This document shows positions 11,741 through 24,940 of a stretch of 64,000 bases of DNA, one piece after another; position 1 is the first letter of the stretch; each line of letters starts with the position of its first letter. The notes beneath the pieces are model-generated. The model made no database searches, was not told where the DNA came from, and worked only from the letters and a program-made list of their open reading frames with translations. The position numbers were made by a program, and so were the translations under genes. The stretch comes from Incurvaria masculella (taxonomy: Eukaryota > Arthropoda > Insecta > Lepidoptera > Incurvariidae). The stretch covers positions 9,362,001-9,426,000 of the forward strand of contig OX335650.1 in NCBI GenBank assembly GCA_946894095.1, given 5' to 3'.

Positions 11741-11931
11741 AGTAAAAATGCCTTAGCGTAAAATTAATACGCAAAATCAATGCCATCTAGTAGTAGAAAG
11801 GGGGGAAGCATCGGGTCGATTCGAATATAGTCCAGAAATTAGTGAGCAGATGTAATTATCTTGATACCTCAGCGGTAGAGCAGTGGATATGCAATCTAAA
11901 AGTCGCAGGTTCGAACCCTGCCTCGGACCAA
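11741..11931 (+). repeat. Repeat ending in a tRNA-like domain, copy 1
   Basis: About 115 bp of family-specific sequence ('aaaatgccttagcgta ... cgattcgaatata') is followed at 11858-11930 by a tRNA-like domain. That domain has an A-box region 'acctcagcggtagagc', a B box GGTTCGAACCC (11908-11918) and a 3' end CTCGGACCA. The acceptor stem is mismatched, so it is not a functional tRNA gene. The same arrangement recurs at 27164-27358. Confidence 0.75.
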
Positions 11932-13564
11932 TAAAATATTCTGATCGTTTAAAAATCGAATGGAAGTATTATTAATGTGCATGTCCTTGTATAACGACTT
12001 CGTTATAATTACTCGTGTTTTAATTCAATGAGATTGTTTTAAGTACTGCATAAAGTAAGCCATCGAATCGACTGTAGAGATTAGAGTCACAAATTGACTC
12101 TTCATAAAATGACACAATACAGTCTCAGTCACTATTAAGTACCAATTTGAATGGCCATGTTTGATCAGTTGTGTCGAGGTGTATAATTACCATTTAAATG
12201 GTGCCCACGCATAATAATCGCCTGGCTCGGCAAACTAAAAACAAAACAATCCTCGCGCTGAATAATATTAATGTGAAACAAAAACACTTCAGCAGACGGT
12301 AGGAGAACTGCAACACTTGTGCACACAGCATCGGTGCTCTACAATGACGCACGGTGCGAGAAGTACTCAAGACAATAAACAGCTGTTGATAAAATGTGGA
12401 AAACCCAATCGGAAATGTATTTCATTATCGACTGTAATGCTTTCAGTATTTTAAAAACCCTTCCATTAAGACACAGTCATTCTCAAAAGTGCGTACTCTT
12501 ATTGTGTCTACCGTTGAGACAAAAGTTTTTTTTTTATTTTAGTTATGCACCGCTACGAATTACAAATTAAAAAAACTCTGGATCTTCGATTTTGCGACCG
12601 TATGGCGATACAATTTTGTTGTTAAACAAATAACATGATAACGGATAAATTTCGGATTTCTATATCAACTCGATATTTTCTTAATTCAAAAAATTGGCTC
12701 CGATTCTGCAATGATTATAAAGTTCAAAAGATCGCGACTCATCGAAACACTTTATGGAAAAAAAATATTTTTGTATTCGGATTTCAGTGAACCTCGTTTA
12801 TTGGATTTGATAGTCCCCGATTATCCTAATCGTTCCACTGATTCCTATCACAATCGAACCGCTGCGATGCGCTCGGAATAAGAAAAAATCTTTATCCCAC
12901 CGTATCGAGCCGGACAAAAAACCTGTCGAAGCACGGAGACGATTGACTAACTGATCGTCCAAATATTACGTACTGAGGTGGCGGTTGCAAGATTAAACTA
13001 AAATAAATTAGGGATTAATATGTGCCCAACAAATGTTTAAAAATATGTTGTATAATTTTAATTGGTGTGGGTAATTAATGGGGTGTGGGCGGAATTCGCT
13101 TTAAATTAGGTGTAACTGCTTCATCTACAATTTTTTTTAAATATGCATAAAAATATTATTCTAGAAAACAAATATCTAGAAAGAAAATATGAAGACAAAT
13201 TCGTCTGATATCACATCCTACTCTGGTGATGACCACAATTAGATATGTGTATGTTCATTGCGATAAAAAGGCCTTACTATAGGTTCAATACCCGAAATAA
13301 GTACCGTCTAGTAGGTAGAAGAGCCCTTGTGCTAAATTAAAAAGGTAAGTGATGCATTTTTTGTCTGGCGTGTTGCTCAGTAATTGTATGTCATACGGTT
13401 TTTATTTCATTTAATTATATTTTTGTTTCTTGACTACTAATTACCTAAGATCCCGACGTCGTGCTACTGGGTACTTACCGAGGCTTCAATGTAGATGTCG
13501 CTATTTAACCACTTATTCTTAACTTCTGAAAACTTGTTATAGAATGTGCCCCATTTTATAAAGT

Positions 13565-13915
13565 AATATCTAGAATCACTTAGCCAGTAAAGCAATGGAT
13601 AGAACACATAACAATCATAAATCGGCTCGTAGCTAAAGTTATCTTCTATGCCATAGGTTGCACCATTTTCTTGCTCTTTCTCAGTTTTATTAGTGCATTT
13701 TCGTATGAATGGAACCCATATGAAACTTAAGGTCTCCGTCCCTTACTAAATTACTGTTGGTACCGTCGTTTGAAACGACGGTCAAAGCGGCAATTAAATA
13801 TTGTCCATGTCTTACGATCCATTTTCTAGCATGGCGCCTAATTCCTTCGGGATTACAGTGTGTTAGGGTATTATAAAGGTTGGTGTAGTAGCCATCGATG
13901 TCACTTACATAACAA
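13565..13915 (+). repeat. SINE, diverged full-length copy
   Basis: The body landmarks appear in order: 'gttggtaccgtcg', 'gacggtcaaagcggcaatta', 'attgtccatg', 'atggcgcctaattccttcggga', 'gtgtgttaggg' and 'gtagccatcgatgtc'. A weak tRNA-like head may start near 13570, but its A and B boxes are decayed. Confidence 0.65.
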
Positions 13916-14812
13916 AAACTTAAAATCCCGTTTATAGTAGTTTCACGAAAGTTTCAAACAGGGTACACTGAAAACGATTATTTACTTGACAATTGCATCG
14001 TTTTGTGCGTGCAATCGCTTAATCTGAAATTTGTTTTTATATTAACAGACTTGTAAATTTCGTCCAAGTAATATGTGAACGACCTCCGCCTAATTCAGCG
14101 ACATAAAGACACAGATCAATCCGGCTTCCAAAATAATCGCCAGTGACGTACCCTTTTCACCCCCCTGCCTACCCGTCCGACCCTTCCCCCCCCCCCATGC
14201 CGGCAACCCCCGCCCGCCATGCCGCCAACTTCGTTGGGGTCTCGCAATGGTAGAATAAATTTACCTTTAACGACGATAGGCGACTTCCACCCGCAGATCC
14301 GTGAATATATTATCGGGTTGATGTTATTCTGCAAAAAGTGATACCAGATGTAGGGCTCCGAAAGTATATTGAGATAATTGAGCATATTAAAGAGGTTTTC
14401 GAATAAGGATTAAACAACTTTTTTCTCGTATTTATATTTAAGTATTTTATATAAGTATATATATTTAAGTATGTAAGTTAATTCTAGTTTCAAAATATTC
14501 TACATATTTTTTTTGTACGTAACTAAAAAAAATTGGTGCAGCACTTTCACAATTTCTGAGCCTCGGTATCTTTCGATATTTTATATTTTTTTTCAAATGT
14601 TACATTTTCTTGTAATTTATCATTTATATGAATGAAGACGTTACAAATTAAATTTTTGACGTCTTGTCTTGTAGTCAACTATTGTTTAACTAACATTCGA
14701 AAATAAATATGCTTATGCAAGAATAAGACAAAACTCAGAAACATTTGCAAGAATAAACTTATATATATATAAATATAAATAATATTATAAAATATGATAA
14801 TAAGGTAATATA

Positions 14813-14960
14813 CTATGCGCATTGTCTGCTTTGTGGACATGTTGCATCCTTCTCATCACAGAGCCTGTCTTTTTCTTTGAAACAGAGAAGGTCCCAGAGC
14901 GCAATAGCACGGTTTTGTACCGTGCCCGCGAATGAGTTAGTCCCGCCGGGATGGGCCACC
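14813..14960 (-). mobile_element. TTAA-flanked MITE, 5' end only
   Basis: On the minus strand this starts with GGTGGCCCATCCCGGCGGG next to TTAA (14961-14964). It matches the first 150 bp or so of the complete element at 51135-51676, including 'ctcattcgcgggcacggtac' and 'gctctgggaccttctctg'. The match stops near 14813, so the copy is truncated. Confidence 0.75.
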
Positions 14961-15199
14961 TTAATGTAGGAGAGCCTGCTGCTCAAGTTGATGTTTCTTC
15001 AAGTTTAAAAAGAATCAAAACCAAGTCATTTACTGCAAAGAGAAAATCTTCATACTGATTTTCTTTTCCTTGTGGTATTGAAACTTCATGATATGTTGTT
15101 ACCTAATATTAGATATTAGATATAATTATTAAAATAAATAAATGTAAATTTATTTTAAAAAAACTATTTATTCAATTACTTTGGTGTAGGCGGCGTAAT

Positions 15200-15545
15200 A
15201 TTTATATGCTAACGGGACAGAATTAATTCAAATGAACGTGTAATCGGCCTTAGCTTTGCACAGGTCACTGCCTCATTTGCAGAAAGCTCGCACATGCAAA
15301 AAGCGAGTTCGCGGTGAGCGAGCGGCGAGCGACGAGCGGTGAGCGACGCGGGGCGGGAGCGAGCGGCAAGCGGCGAGCGAGCAAGAACGTTTGCTTTATT
15401 TATTAAAAGCTCACTTCCGTTCGTCGCTAATTCCTCCCTCGGACTGGTCCCGGCCCTGCTACTAAATCTTCCTGCATACATTATGCAAGCTGAGCACTCG
15501 GCGACGGGCGACATGTCAGCAACAACTACCATGGAGTGCTAACGG
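15200..15545. promoter_or_regulatory. CpG-rich intronic block with GAGCG-type minisatellite
   Basis: Between about 15312 and 15384 the sequence is an irregular array of GAGCGA / GGCGAGC words, flanked by moderately GC-rich unique DNA. Open frames cross it on both strands but look like composition effects. In position it could be an alternative eyg promoter or an enhancer; nothing in the sequence decides. Confidence 0.3.
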
Positions 15546-18500
15546 GTCCGGACATAGCGAAAACGCGTTATTATTATATATTATTGTGTACAGGCTGTTC
15601 GGCACATCGACCGAATCATGTACATAGGTATCATAGGTACCTTTCGAAATATCCACTTAATAAAAGAACTAAACAAAACCCTGTCTTGCAACTGTTTGTG
15701 GAACAGGGGTAGGATAATTACAATCGGTATTACGGTATTAAATACTTGGCTATGCAATTATATTTTTATTTGAGAAGACGCAGAAAATAGATCATATTAT
15801 AGACATCAAAATTCAATGCAATCTTCAAATCCAAAATATAAATTACCCCTTGCCACAACTCCTCTAAATAAACAAAAACATGTTTTAATTAATTTTAAAA
15901 AATCTAAAATAACCAATACCTACCCAGCCGATAAATGAAGTAAAAAACAAAAATTTATTATGCATCATGTTTCAACTAATTTGTTTAATGAAACGATCAT
16001 TGTTTTCAATCAATTACAAGAATTAGGAGTTTCTCGATCATATACCTAAATTCCCATTAATATCCAAGCATAATTTAGGCGTAGGCGCTTTACTTGGTTG
16101 TATTGTATATTGTACATTGTAGGTTCTAAAACTTTATTTTCTTAGACATCACTTTTATAATGTCACCTTAGCCGAATATATTTCCTGAGCTTACCTTAGT
16201 TGGCAAACATATCCCTTCAACCATATTATATCTTCCATGCCCACACACGGCGGACTCGATCGCATAATTCTACGACAAGCTAAATGACATTATCAGCGTG
16301 TCTCTTGTTGATCGAATGTTTTAACAACTGTATTATAAAATTATGCTAATTCAGAAAGAAATATTTCCAACTTCGCGTTAGGGAGTTCAGAGTTTGTCAC
16401 TTGAATCAAAGAATTTAACATTAATTTAACTGTAAAATAATTTAACTGTTTTATGTGGTTAAAGTCCGAAATTTTTGTTTCTTGAAGGTTTGTGGTTTTT
16501 TTTTTCAGTTGTACCCATGTTAAGTGCACAAATGAAAACTAGATTAGACTAATAATTAATAAAAATATTTATTTATAAAAACATTTGAGTCCGGTAACAG
16601 TAAAGGTACTTATAACTAAAAATATTTACATTTAGTTAAAACTTGAAACTATCAAAAGCCATTATTGCTGAGTCAAGACCTTGCCCCTAAACTAGCTTTG
16701 TGTGCTAAGGGGGGATTAGTTATATAAAAGTTGTATAATGGCATTAATGATAAACAAAGAAATCTTACAGAATATTAAAGTTACATATTAAAGAACCTAA
16801 AAACACAATCAACAAAATAAACAAAGAGAAGAATACAAAATATAGTTGGTACGCATACAATAAGGCACAAAGTATTTAGAATTATAATTAACTTAATAAT
16901 AAAGATGATTTATTTTGACATGAAACTGTAAACAGAACATCTAGAAGAATAGCCAAAATAGCTAGATGTAATGCCGGGACCTTCTATTCGTTGCGGTCAC
17001 TAAAAAGTTACTAAAAATGTTTAAACATTTGTTCGTAACCAGCACGTTGTTCGGGCTATTACAATATAGCTTACCCACTTCATGGACCAGCGGCCAATAA
17101 TCCACAAGTCGAACGCGAAATTAATTCACTTTTGAATTCGTATCAAAATGTACGTGGAAGGTGGTAATTTTCCGCCTCTACGGTGGCACTAATAGTCGGC
17201 AGTCCCGTCGGAATAACATATCTTTGCATAAAAACTCGTCCGAACCGGCGCGTTGTCTTCACCGTGAGCTGCCTGTTCCTTCCCCTCACTTCACTTCACC
17301 TCTCCTGGCTCCTGCATCACTTTACATGTTAATGTTGAGAAAAGAGCTGATGCTCACGTTACATCTGTAACCAATGTTCCAGAAGTTAAGATAATCTTAA
17401 ATTAAAGAGATTTTTTCAAAATATTATAAATCAATGTGTATTCTTCCATGTTCAAGCTGTACAAAACTGTGTCTCACACGTGAATATAAATAAACAAATA
17501 ACACAGTTTCCAAGAGTATAAGCTCTGTGACTATACAGGATGCATGGACGTATTCAAGAGCAGGTGCATTACTCCGTGTGACATTTTTTCAATCAATAGG
17601 AATACTCGTATGTACAACTTCGTTCTATATTAATATAATCACGGGTGTACAATTTAAACTGTAAATGAAATTAATAAACCTAGCGCTTTAAGCAGCTTAT
17701 ATCTGAGAATAGACTTTTGTACTATTATCTTTAAGTTGACATCGAAATATACGGATAAATTCAAAATTTAACCATGGTCGATATTTTGAATACCTGTTTA
17801 TCATACTTTTCAAAATTACCGTACTCATTTTGATAATATCGTGAGTTGAGACATTTATGTTTCAACCATTTAAAAACATGCAACAATCATCAGCGCAAAC
17901 CGAACCAACCATAAAAATATGGTGTCTGAGTGAAAGTGGACAACATTTGGACCTTTCTTGGAAGCTTATGAAATAATGAAGTTATTTCCAAAATTTGTAT
18001 GCGACTTGTCATACTTTTGTTTTTAGTAATCCTCTTTAATTTAAATACATATTGTAATTTATTTACATAAACTGTCATCTATGGCCCATTATTTCTGATT
18101 TTATGGATATTTTATATGCATTTATTTATTTTAAGTAGTCTCTCATTAATTAGGTATTAGGAAAAGCCGATAAAATGGCCATAGTGTCGCAATTATTTTA
18201 CAATCATCACTTTTTCATAATAATACAGATTTTTTTTTTAAAAAACTTCAAACTTAAATAACTCAATAACTATTGATTGTAGACTCCCATTTCTTGGGCC
18301 AAATTTGTTGCAAATTAGCTCTATAATGACCCCTTAGGTGGAATGTATCGAATTTACAATCACCCTGCAGACAGATTTTTTCAAATATGCCTTCATTGCT
18401 AAATACGAAACTACAACAAACCGAGAAAACAAATCTGAGGAGTCATGGGCCGATTTTGAACACAAAATAGATTTGAAAAAAAAACTATCCGGGAGCAACG

Positions 18501-19569
18501 CATTGATTTTGAAATAATAATTCAATCTGTATTATTACACCAGTCAATGGTGTCGCTTACTTATATATTATATATTACTTAATAGAATGAGTAATGGAAA
18601 TCGGAAAACTTAATTAAAGTGCCGATTTTTAATAAAATTATTAATATTTATCAGTTTTCATACATTGCCCATACATCCACTAACTAAACTATTGAAAAAA
18701 AACTAATATTGCAGTTTAAGTTTTAATTCAAATCGGCCCTGTGCCCCCTTTGAGTGTTTTTCGCTATCACTTTTAGGATGCGGCCCTGAAGGCACATTGG
18801 AAAAATTCACCCGTATAGACACATCTGCATAAGAAAGGCGGAAACGTCTCAAATCATCAAGTTGGACTAACGTAGACGTTCTTGCATTTATATAAATGTG
18901 TCACTTTGAATCTTACGACACCACCAGCAAAGCCGCAGTTACAAAGTACGAAAGAAATATCAGCCATATTGTGTAGCGTTGTTGTGTGCGCGCGTTAAGT
19001 TTATTTTATTTATAAAGGTAGCGACATCAAGAATCTACATTCTCGCGTTAAATGGTGTTAATTTATTAACCGTGGGCAGATAATATCGACTTTTTTTCTC
19101 GCATTACCAAAGCGATTACACGAGAAATTATTCGAGACGGTCAATATCGAAGGCGGCGCAAGTCCTCGTCGGGGTTGACACAAAATAGGACCGTATTTGA
19201 GGAAAGATACGGTGCGGTTTTATTTGCGGGTACCGAGGTGTCAAATGCGAGGTCTGTTCGATCGCATTAGGTGAGGACTCGGCTATAAAGCTCGCTAAGT
19301 TATGAAGTGGTCATACCACTTGCATTAATTCCGATGCTCAGCGTGATAAACAAATTATGGCCCATTAACTTAAATAGCTTAATTTATAATTGAATATGTT
19401 AAGTTTGGCTCGTAAGGTCAGCGTGTAATTGAGATTCTCTCGGGCAGACGTCTGATTAAGACCAAAACTCATTGGTTTTGTTTTTTCATAACAACTTATA
19501 CTAAATACAATCAGAGTTTTGTTTAAAGTTATCCAGTGGTTATGCACGGTGAACAAACTTCGAAATTCT

Positions 19570-19910
19570 CGTAGCTCAGCCTGGGACTCGCCTTCCATGG
19601 CCCTCTTTCTGAGTTGCATAAGTATTCGTCATGAATGTGTGCTGTTCCATGGTTCGGAACCCATGTAAAACTATACATGAGTACTAAGTAGGAGAGTATA
19701 AGCCCGTTAGTATAATCACATTGGACGAAATATGTCTAAGTGGTAATTAAAAATTGTCTATATTTTCCATCCAGTTCAATGTAGCCGTGCTCATAAGGGG
19801 AAAGTCCTGGCATGACACCTAACTCCTTCGGGAATGTAGTGTGTTGGGTTAATATCATGATGATGGGTATAGTAATAGCCATCTATGTCCAGTAATATAA
19901 AAAAACAATC
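19570..19910 (+). repeat. SINE, nearly full length
   Basis: The end of the head ('ccttccatggccctctttctgagttgcataag') is followed by 'gctgttccatggttcggaaccc', then 'ttgtctatattttccatccagttcaatgtagccg' and 'ctccttcgggaatgtagtgtgttgggttaatatcat'. It ends 'agccatctatgtccag' with an A-rich tail. Confidence 0.8.
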
Positions 19911-20005
19911 AACGTCATAATTATCGGCAAGTAGATTGGACCAGTGATATTTTTTTAATTATATACATACATAAATAACGTGTGACATGGGAATATGCCA
20001 ATTGA

Positions 20006-20023
20006 TATCTATCTATCTATCTC
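20006..20023 (+). repeat. (ATCT)n microsatellite
   Basis: Four to five uninterrupted TATC/ATCT units. Confidence 0.8.
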
Positions 20024-21707
20024 ATAAGTGTCAACACTCGTGTCTACGCGAAGGTATCTGCTATATCAGCCATTAGCATACTAGCGGATGTAGAAGTCGC
20101 TTTGAAATGGTCGAACAGACAGACGTAATGAATGGGCAGGATTGGATCATCATGTGCTCAGGTATTTAGATACTTATGATATCATTAAAATAGTAGATAT
20201 TTCTCATCAGATTTGTGGGAAAATGTAATAAAAACGTTTACTCAAACTTATTGTATTTATAAAAAGAAATACAATGAAAGCTTTAGCTCACTCCGTCTTA
20301 AACCCGATACAAGATTATTTATGTCGCAGCAAAATTAAATTGCGTTGAAATTCCATCACAAAAAAAAAATTCCGTAGTTTCATTAACGATCGATTTTATA
20401 AAATAAAAATCAATAAAATAAATACATATTCATCTAAAACTTCTCATTTAAATTTATTTAATTGCAATGCATTGCTGCAATTTATTGTAAAATAATGGTC
20501 GTAGTCGTTTAATTAATCTTTAATTTAAATAAATCGATCAATGCCCTAACAGTTCTTATAAAATAAACAAAGCAATACAAAACACATCACCAAATGTAAT
20601 TTACAAACTACATTAACGAACGCTATAATACGTGAAGGGTTCACGTTTTAGATCTCTGAAAAAAATCTAATTAGCTAAAATCAATCATTTTATAGAATCG
20701 TGTCACGCTATTTGTAACCTGGAAATAATATATGTTTAGATGGTAATTTTCTTCACTTTTAGTGTGATTGTTGTAATAATCTGATAAATAAGATTTCTAA
20801 AAAATACTAAATGTGTATCATAGAAAACTGTATATTTTGTTTTTGTATTGTATGTTCTATAAGAAATAAAAATATTCCAGAATACGTCAATGAAAGACCA
20901 TTTCCTCAGATTATCCACGGAATAAAGAAAATGGCACTATTTAAAAACGAAAAATATAGTTTGAGCCGCTTGTATCATATTACCCATATAAAATAGCTGA
21001 CTTGTCTTGGAATATCGTGATTCTTTCTCTGTTTGGAATAAGAAATGTGCAATCAGAACTGCCCATGACGAGACTTTTATGCGTTTTTAATATTGGGTAC
21101 GCGAACACTTATTGACGTTGTCCTAATAAAAATAAGATAATGCTCTCCGCTCTGCGCTGCCATCATTACGAGCTTGCTTCTTCAACATCTTGTATTCTTG
21201 CTTATGCTAATTACTATTATGAACTTGTCGACCTATGCATGTAACGAGAAGGGGTTGGTAACCTTATAGAACATTGAGAATGAAAAATTGTATCAGCTTT
21301 GGCATGATTAACAGAAATGTTTGTTTATGGACACTTGGTAAGAACCAAGTATTTTATAATCTGAAGTTCCAAATTTGATTGTTTTGGATATTAGCTATAT
21401 TCTGCATGAAATCATTCAACTGTCAATAAACGAATAGTTCCAGCTATCTAAATGTACAAAGCCGTAACTAAAAACAGTAAGAGAATGAGGGTATTTCCAT
21501 TTTCCTTTTAATTGTAACCGGTTTTACTACGGCAGCACCTAAATGGAAAATTTACACGCTGTCAATTTAACCTTCTTGAGCGCGGTGCCATGCCTGCTTG
21601 AAAACTTTATCCGTCGCTGATTCGCGACTCGCCACACCTCACAGCTACGAGATGTCGGTCTGTTTATGAAACTATAGCGGCTAATAGATGTGTCTTTCGG
21701 TTTGCAG

Positions 21708-21914
21708 TGTCGCCGTCGTCGGGAGGCGGCGGGGCCGGCGGGGGCGGTGCGCTGTTCGCGGGGGCGGGCGGCGGGGGTGGTGGGGGCGGAGGCCACCCGC
21801 TCGGCTCCTTGCTGTCTCAGCAGCGGCTCCTGGAGCTGTCGCGGTTTGGTCTGCGCCACTACGACCTGGCGCACCACATGCTCAGCCAGCAGGGCGCGGT
21901 CACCAAGCTGCTCG
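21708..21914 (+). CDS. eyg: eyegone-type Pax gene, coding exon 2
   Basis: The acceptor TTTGCAG|TG and donor CTCG|GTCAGT define a symmetric 207-nt exon (phase 1 in, phase 1 out). It encodes residues 41-108: a Gly-rich run (about 45-68), then 'LLSQQRLLELSRFGLRHYDL', then 'AHHMLSQQGAVTKLL'. This is the eyegone/twin-of-eyegone signature. In these proteins the PAI half of the paired domain is mostly missing. 'YDLA..ML....AVTKLLG' sits where other Pax proteins have the last PAI helix before the linker. The Gly run is GC-rich and may vary in length. The protein acts in the nucleus; in flies eyg drives eye-disc and salivary-duct growth, a role known from the family and not shown by this sequence. Whether this is eyg or its paralogue toe cannot be settled here. 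Confidence 0.92.
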
Positions 21915-24079
21915 GTCAGTCCTCAACAACATACATAGATTACAGAGGAATGTATAGATTTAAAACATCATACCAGTCTTGAATAGGGATAGTAAAAGTA
22001 CACAGGTGGCGTTGCAATTCACGTTTAAGAATACATTAATGGTGTGATAGCCGATTGCGTTCAGTTTGATAGGGCGTAAGTATAACCAACTTTAATCGTA
22101 TTAAAAGTTAACTTATACGAATTTGGATAGGCAAAAAAGTGAATATTGATGGTCTAGCTATAATTTAAAGATACAACTGTAAGTCTCTGGTGCTTTAAGT
22201 TCTCAAATTAGACAAATATTCATAAAATTTGGTTATTAAAGTTTGAACACAAAATACGATCATCAGATATTTACCGTTATAGGCTAGATCATCAATGCAT
22301 CTTTCACCTTTTTGAAATTCAAAAATAAGTAGTAGCTTTTTTCTAATACAATAAAATAAGGCTTCACTTACGCCCTTATAGAATGCAATCACTCCCTTAA
22401 ATATAAGCCAATTAATATCAATGATATTTGTTTATTTACAATGACATTACTTAATGTATTGTTAAAACGTAAATTTTTCATCATGCCCACCCAGGGTTAC
22501 CTTAATGACGCGGTAACTATAGTTCTGGCAGTAACGGAAGATGGCGCTGGTTATAAATGTCTTAGTACCAGCGAAAGTAAACAGTTTTCGGCGAGTTTTG
22601 TGCGTTGCATGTTGTTAGCTATATATACCTTCCTTTTTAATCCATGCTAACACCAACACATCACTCACTCACTTTTGTTTCATCACCCGAAGGAATATGG
22701 CGCTTTTTTGTAGTTGTTTTGTTTTAAACAGTAATTATTTTTTTTGATGGACGCACACAGCCATGCGTGCATATATAGGTATATGTCGTCACCACTGCAA
22801 TCAAGCCTTATATGCCTTCTACAATAAATGCATTTGCGCTAAGGATAACACAAACGGAATACAAAGAACTGGACTGACTAGCAAAATCGATACACAATAA
22901 TTACATTGTTTATTGCTTGAAATCGACATTAAAAATCAAACCTATTAAAACAATAGAAGTTAGTACATGTGTAAAAATGTTTAAGGTAATTCCATGAGAA
23001 ACATCAATATTACAAGGTGACTTTATAATTTTAAATCGATAATAATCAAAACCTATTTAGGAAATATTACGGAGAACTAGTAAAATTGATTTAAACTTTT
23101 AATATTTAATTTATCAAGGTTTTAAATAAAAACATAGTAGGAAAAATTGCATCCTTGAATGGATTAGGTACCACGTCCGTAACACACTTTTAGAAGTAGC
23201 AACGTTCTACTTCCGCAGCATTATCACCTGTAAATAAGGTTTGTTACATTTTAAACCAACCATTTGGATGCCTGTAAACACATTTAACAAGCCCGGTTGG
23301 AGCAGTTTGGGCCGTATAAGTCGGCGTGTGTCGGTTGTAGAGAAACAGTAAGTATGCGGGGTGCCGGCATTGTACCCACTTATAGCCACGGTTACGGTTG
23401 CACCCGATCATCCGATATTTTGGATTAAGTTGATTGGATAATCAAAATGTTTTCAGTAAGAATTTCATAAAACAATCAGAATACTTCATCCCTTTTATTG
23501 TTTGCTATGATATACAAAATACTTTTGGGTAAAACTGAATTAAAATAGTATAAATGTGTTCGATGTGAGAATATGTTCCATGCATTCATATTCGGATTGA
23601 GTGTTTTTAAGATGAAAATTTGGTCACACAATGTCGGAGATAGAGATCGGTTGTTCCTATTAAGGTGAACTTCAAAGGAATCTTTGAAGGTGCATGCAGA
23701 CAAGACTAAGACGCAAGATTTAGGTATCAAACACACTGCGGAAACAAATTAAATAAAGTCACATCAACTGAGACATAACTCGCATGGTAACACTTTCGAA
23801 GGCTCACAATGCAATTCAAATAAAAAGGGATACGATTTACCGGACAAGTTGCCCAGTTCGGATAATCGTGCGGACGGACGCCCCACTTGGCCGTCGCCTA
23901 CGCCACGCACAGAAGCTTCACAAATTAGATAATCGAACCCGGCCTCAATTGCTTTACTTAACAACCCCCTATAAATACGACCTAGCTGTAATATGAGCAA
24001 AATGGACTACACAATGTCTTAACTCGATCCAGCAATCTAAACGAAAACTCCCCTTACACAACTAGCATAAGGCTTCTAA

Positions 24080-24400
24080 TAGGCCACTTCGGTTTTCAGA
24101 TGAGCCGAGATAATTGATAAGAGTAGATAGAAGTGCCTACTGGGTATCGCTTCCATTGCAATTAGCCCCCGTATTATTTATGGTTAGTCCGGTGACTGTT
24201 GCGTGCTGATTTATTGATACAGCCTCGTCCTGCCGCACCGACTCCTATTGCTTCACCGTTATGGCCCTAACTAAGTTATGTGGGATAATTCGAGCCACAC
24301 TTTGTATGCGCGCGAGGTCTTAAGTGTACCGTGAGGGAGGTGTGTAAAGTCCGAGGTGTTGATTTTATGAGAGTTTGTATCGGTTAGACGTTAAGTGAAT
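24080..24400. promoter_or_regulatory. Candidate enhancer in intron 2
   Basis: A stretch without recognisable repeats and of moderate GC. It contains homeodomain-type words: GCAATTAGCC at 24158-24167, TTATTTATGG at 24174-24183 (posterior-Hox type) and TTTATTGATA near 24210. The call is weak; cross-species conservation would be needed. Confidence 0.2.
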
Positions 24401-24844
24401 GTGTAGCGAGTGTAGGTTGGCCTCCTACACGTCAAAGAACAATAACATTTGTCTCTTAAAGCACATACCGCATGAAACTACTTGGTTCTCAAAAATGTTT
24501 TACACATGTTAAATATTCATAAATCTTTTGAAATCCCGATTAAGACAACAATTATAAATCCTTTGGCTGGTAAATATGTTGACACAAATCATCATAACAC
24601 GTTTTTCAAAGGCAGCACACACATCCCAAAGGTGGCACAAACAAAACGAGAAACAGAACAGGGTGTCTACCAACAAGCAGAATGGCGAACGAGTTTCGCA
24701 AAGAACTCTGTGTTTATCTTCGATAATAACATGTTCGGCGCAAAAATCTGCGGAGCTATGAATCAACATGGCCGACGAAAGCTGCCATCGACGAAAGCTT
24801 AGATCCTAATCGATTCATAAAACTCGTAGCGTGTTAATTATAAG

Positions 24845-24940
24845 CCACCGGCGGGCGAGTTGCCTCCGGTGTCCGAGAGCGCAGCCTCCGCCGAGCGACT
24901 GCCGCGCCGCCGCCGTCACGCGGCGCGCTGTAACAACTCC
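24845..24940. other. CpG-rich block in intron 2
   Basis: A short, sharply bounded GC-rich segment with many CpGs ('gccgcgccgccgccgtcacgc') in AT-rich DNA. No exon signals were found. Possible regulatory island. Confidence 0.25.

Larger units (their letters stand above)
6534..21707 (+). other. eyg: eyg intron 1 (15.2 kb)
   Basis: The intron runs from the GTGAGT donor to the acceptor TTTGCAG at 21701-21707 and is phase 1. It contains SINE pieces, a LINE C-terminal fragment, a tRNA-like repeat, a MITE end and a GAGCG-rich CpG block, all listed separately. In 9.4-10.9, 12.0-13.4, 15.6-19.5 and 20.1-21.7 kb I see only AT-rich sequence without a recognisable gene. The stretch 18.99-19.27 kb is richer in CpG and lacks recognisable repeats, so it may be regulatory. 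Confidence 0.75.

Noticed and set aside
21539..21957. Alternative frames overlapping eyg exon 2 on both strands
   Set aside because: They are shadows of the Gly-rich, GC-rich exon; only one frame joins exons 1 and 3 and encodes the eyegone motif.
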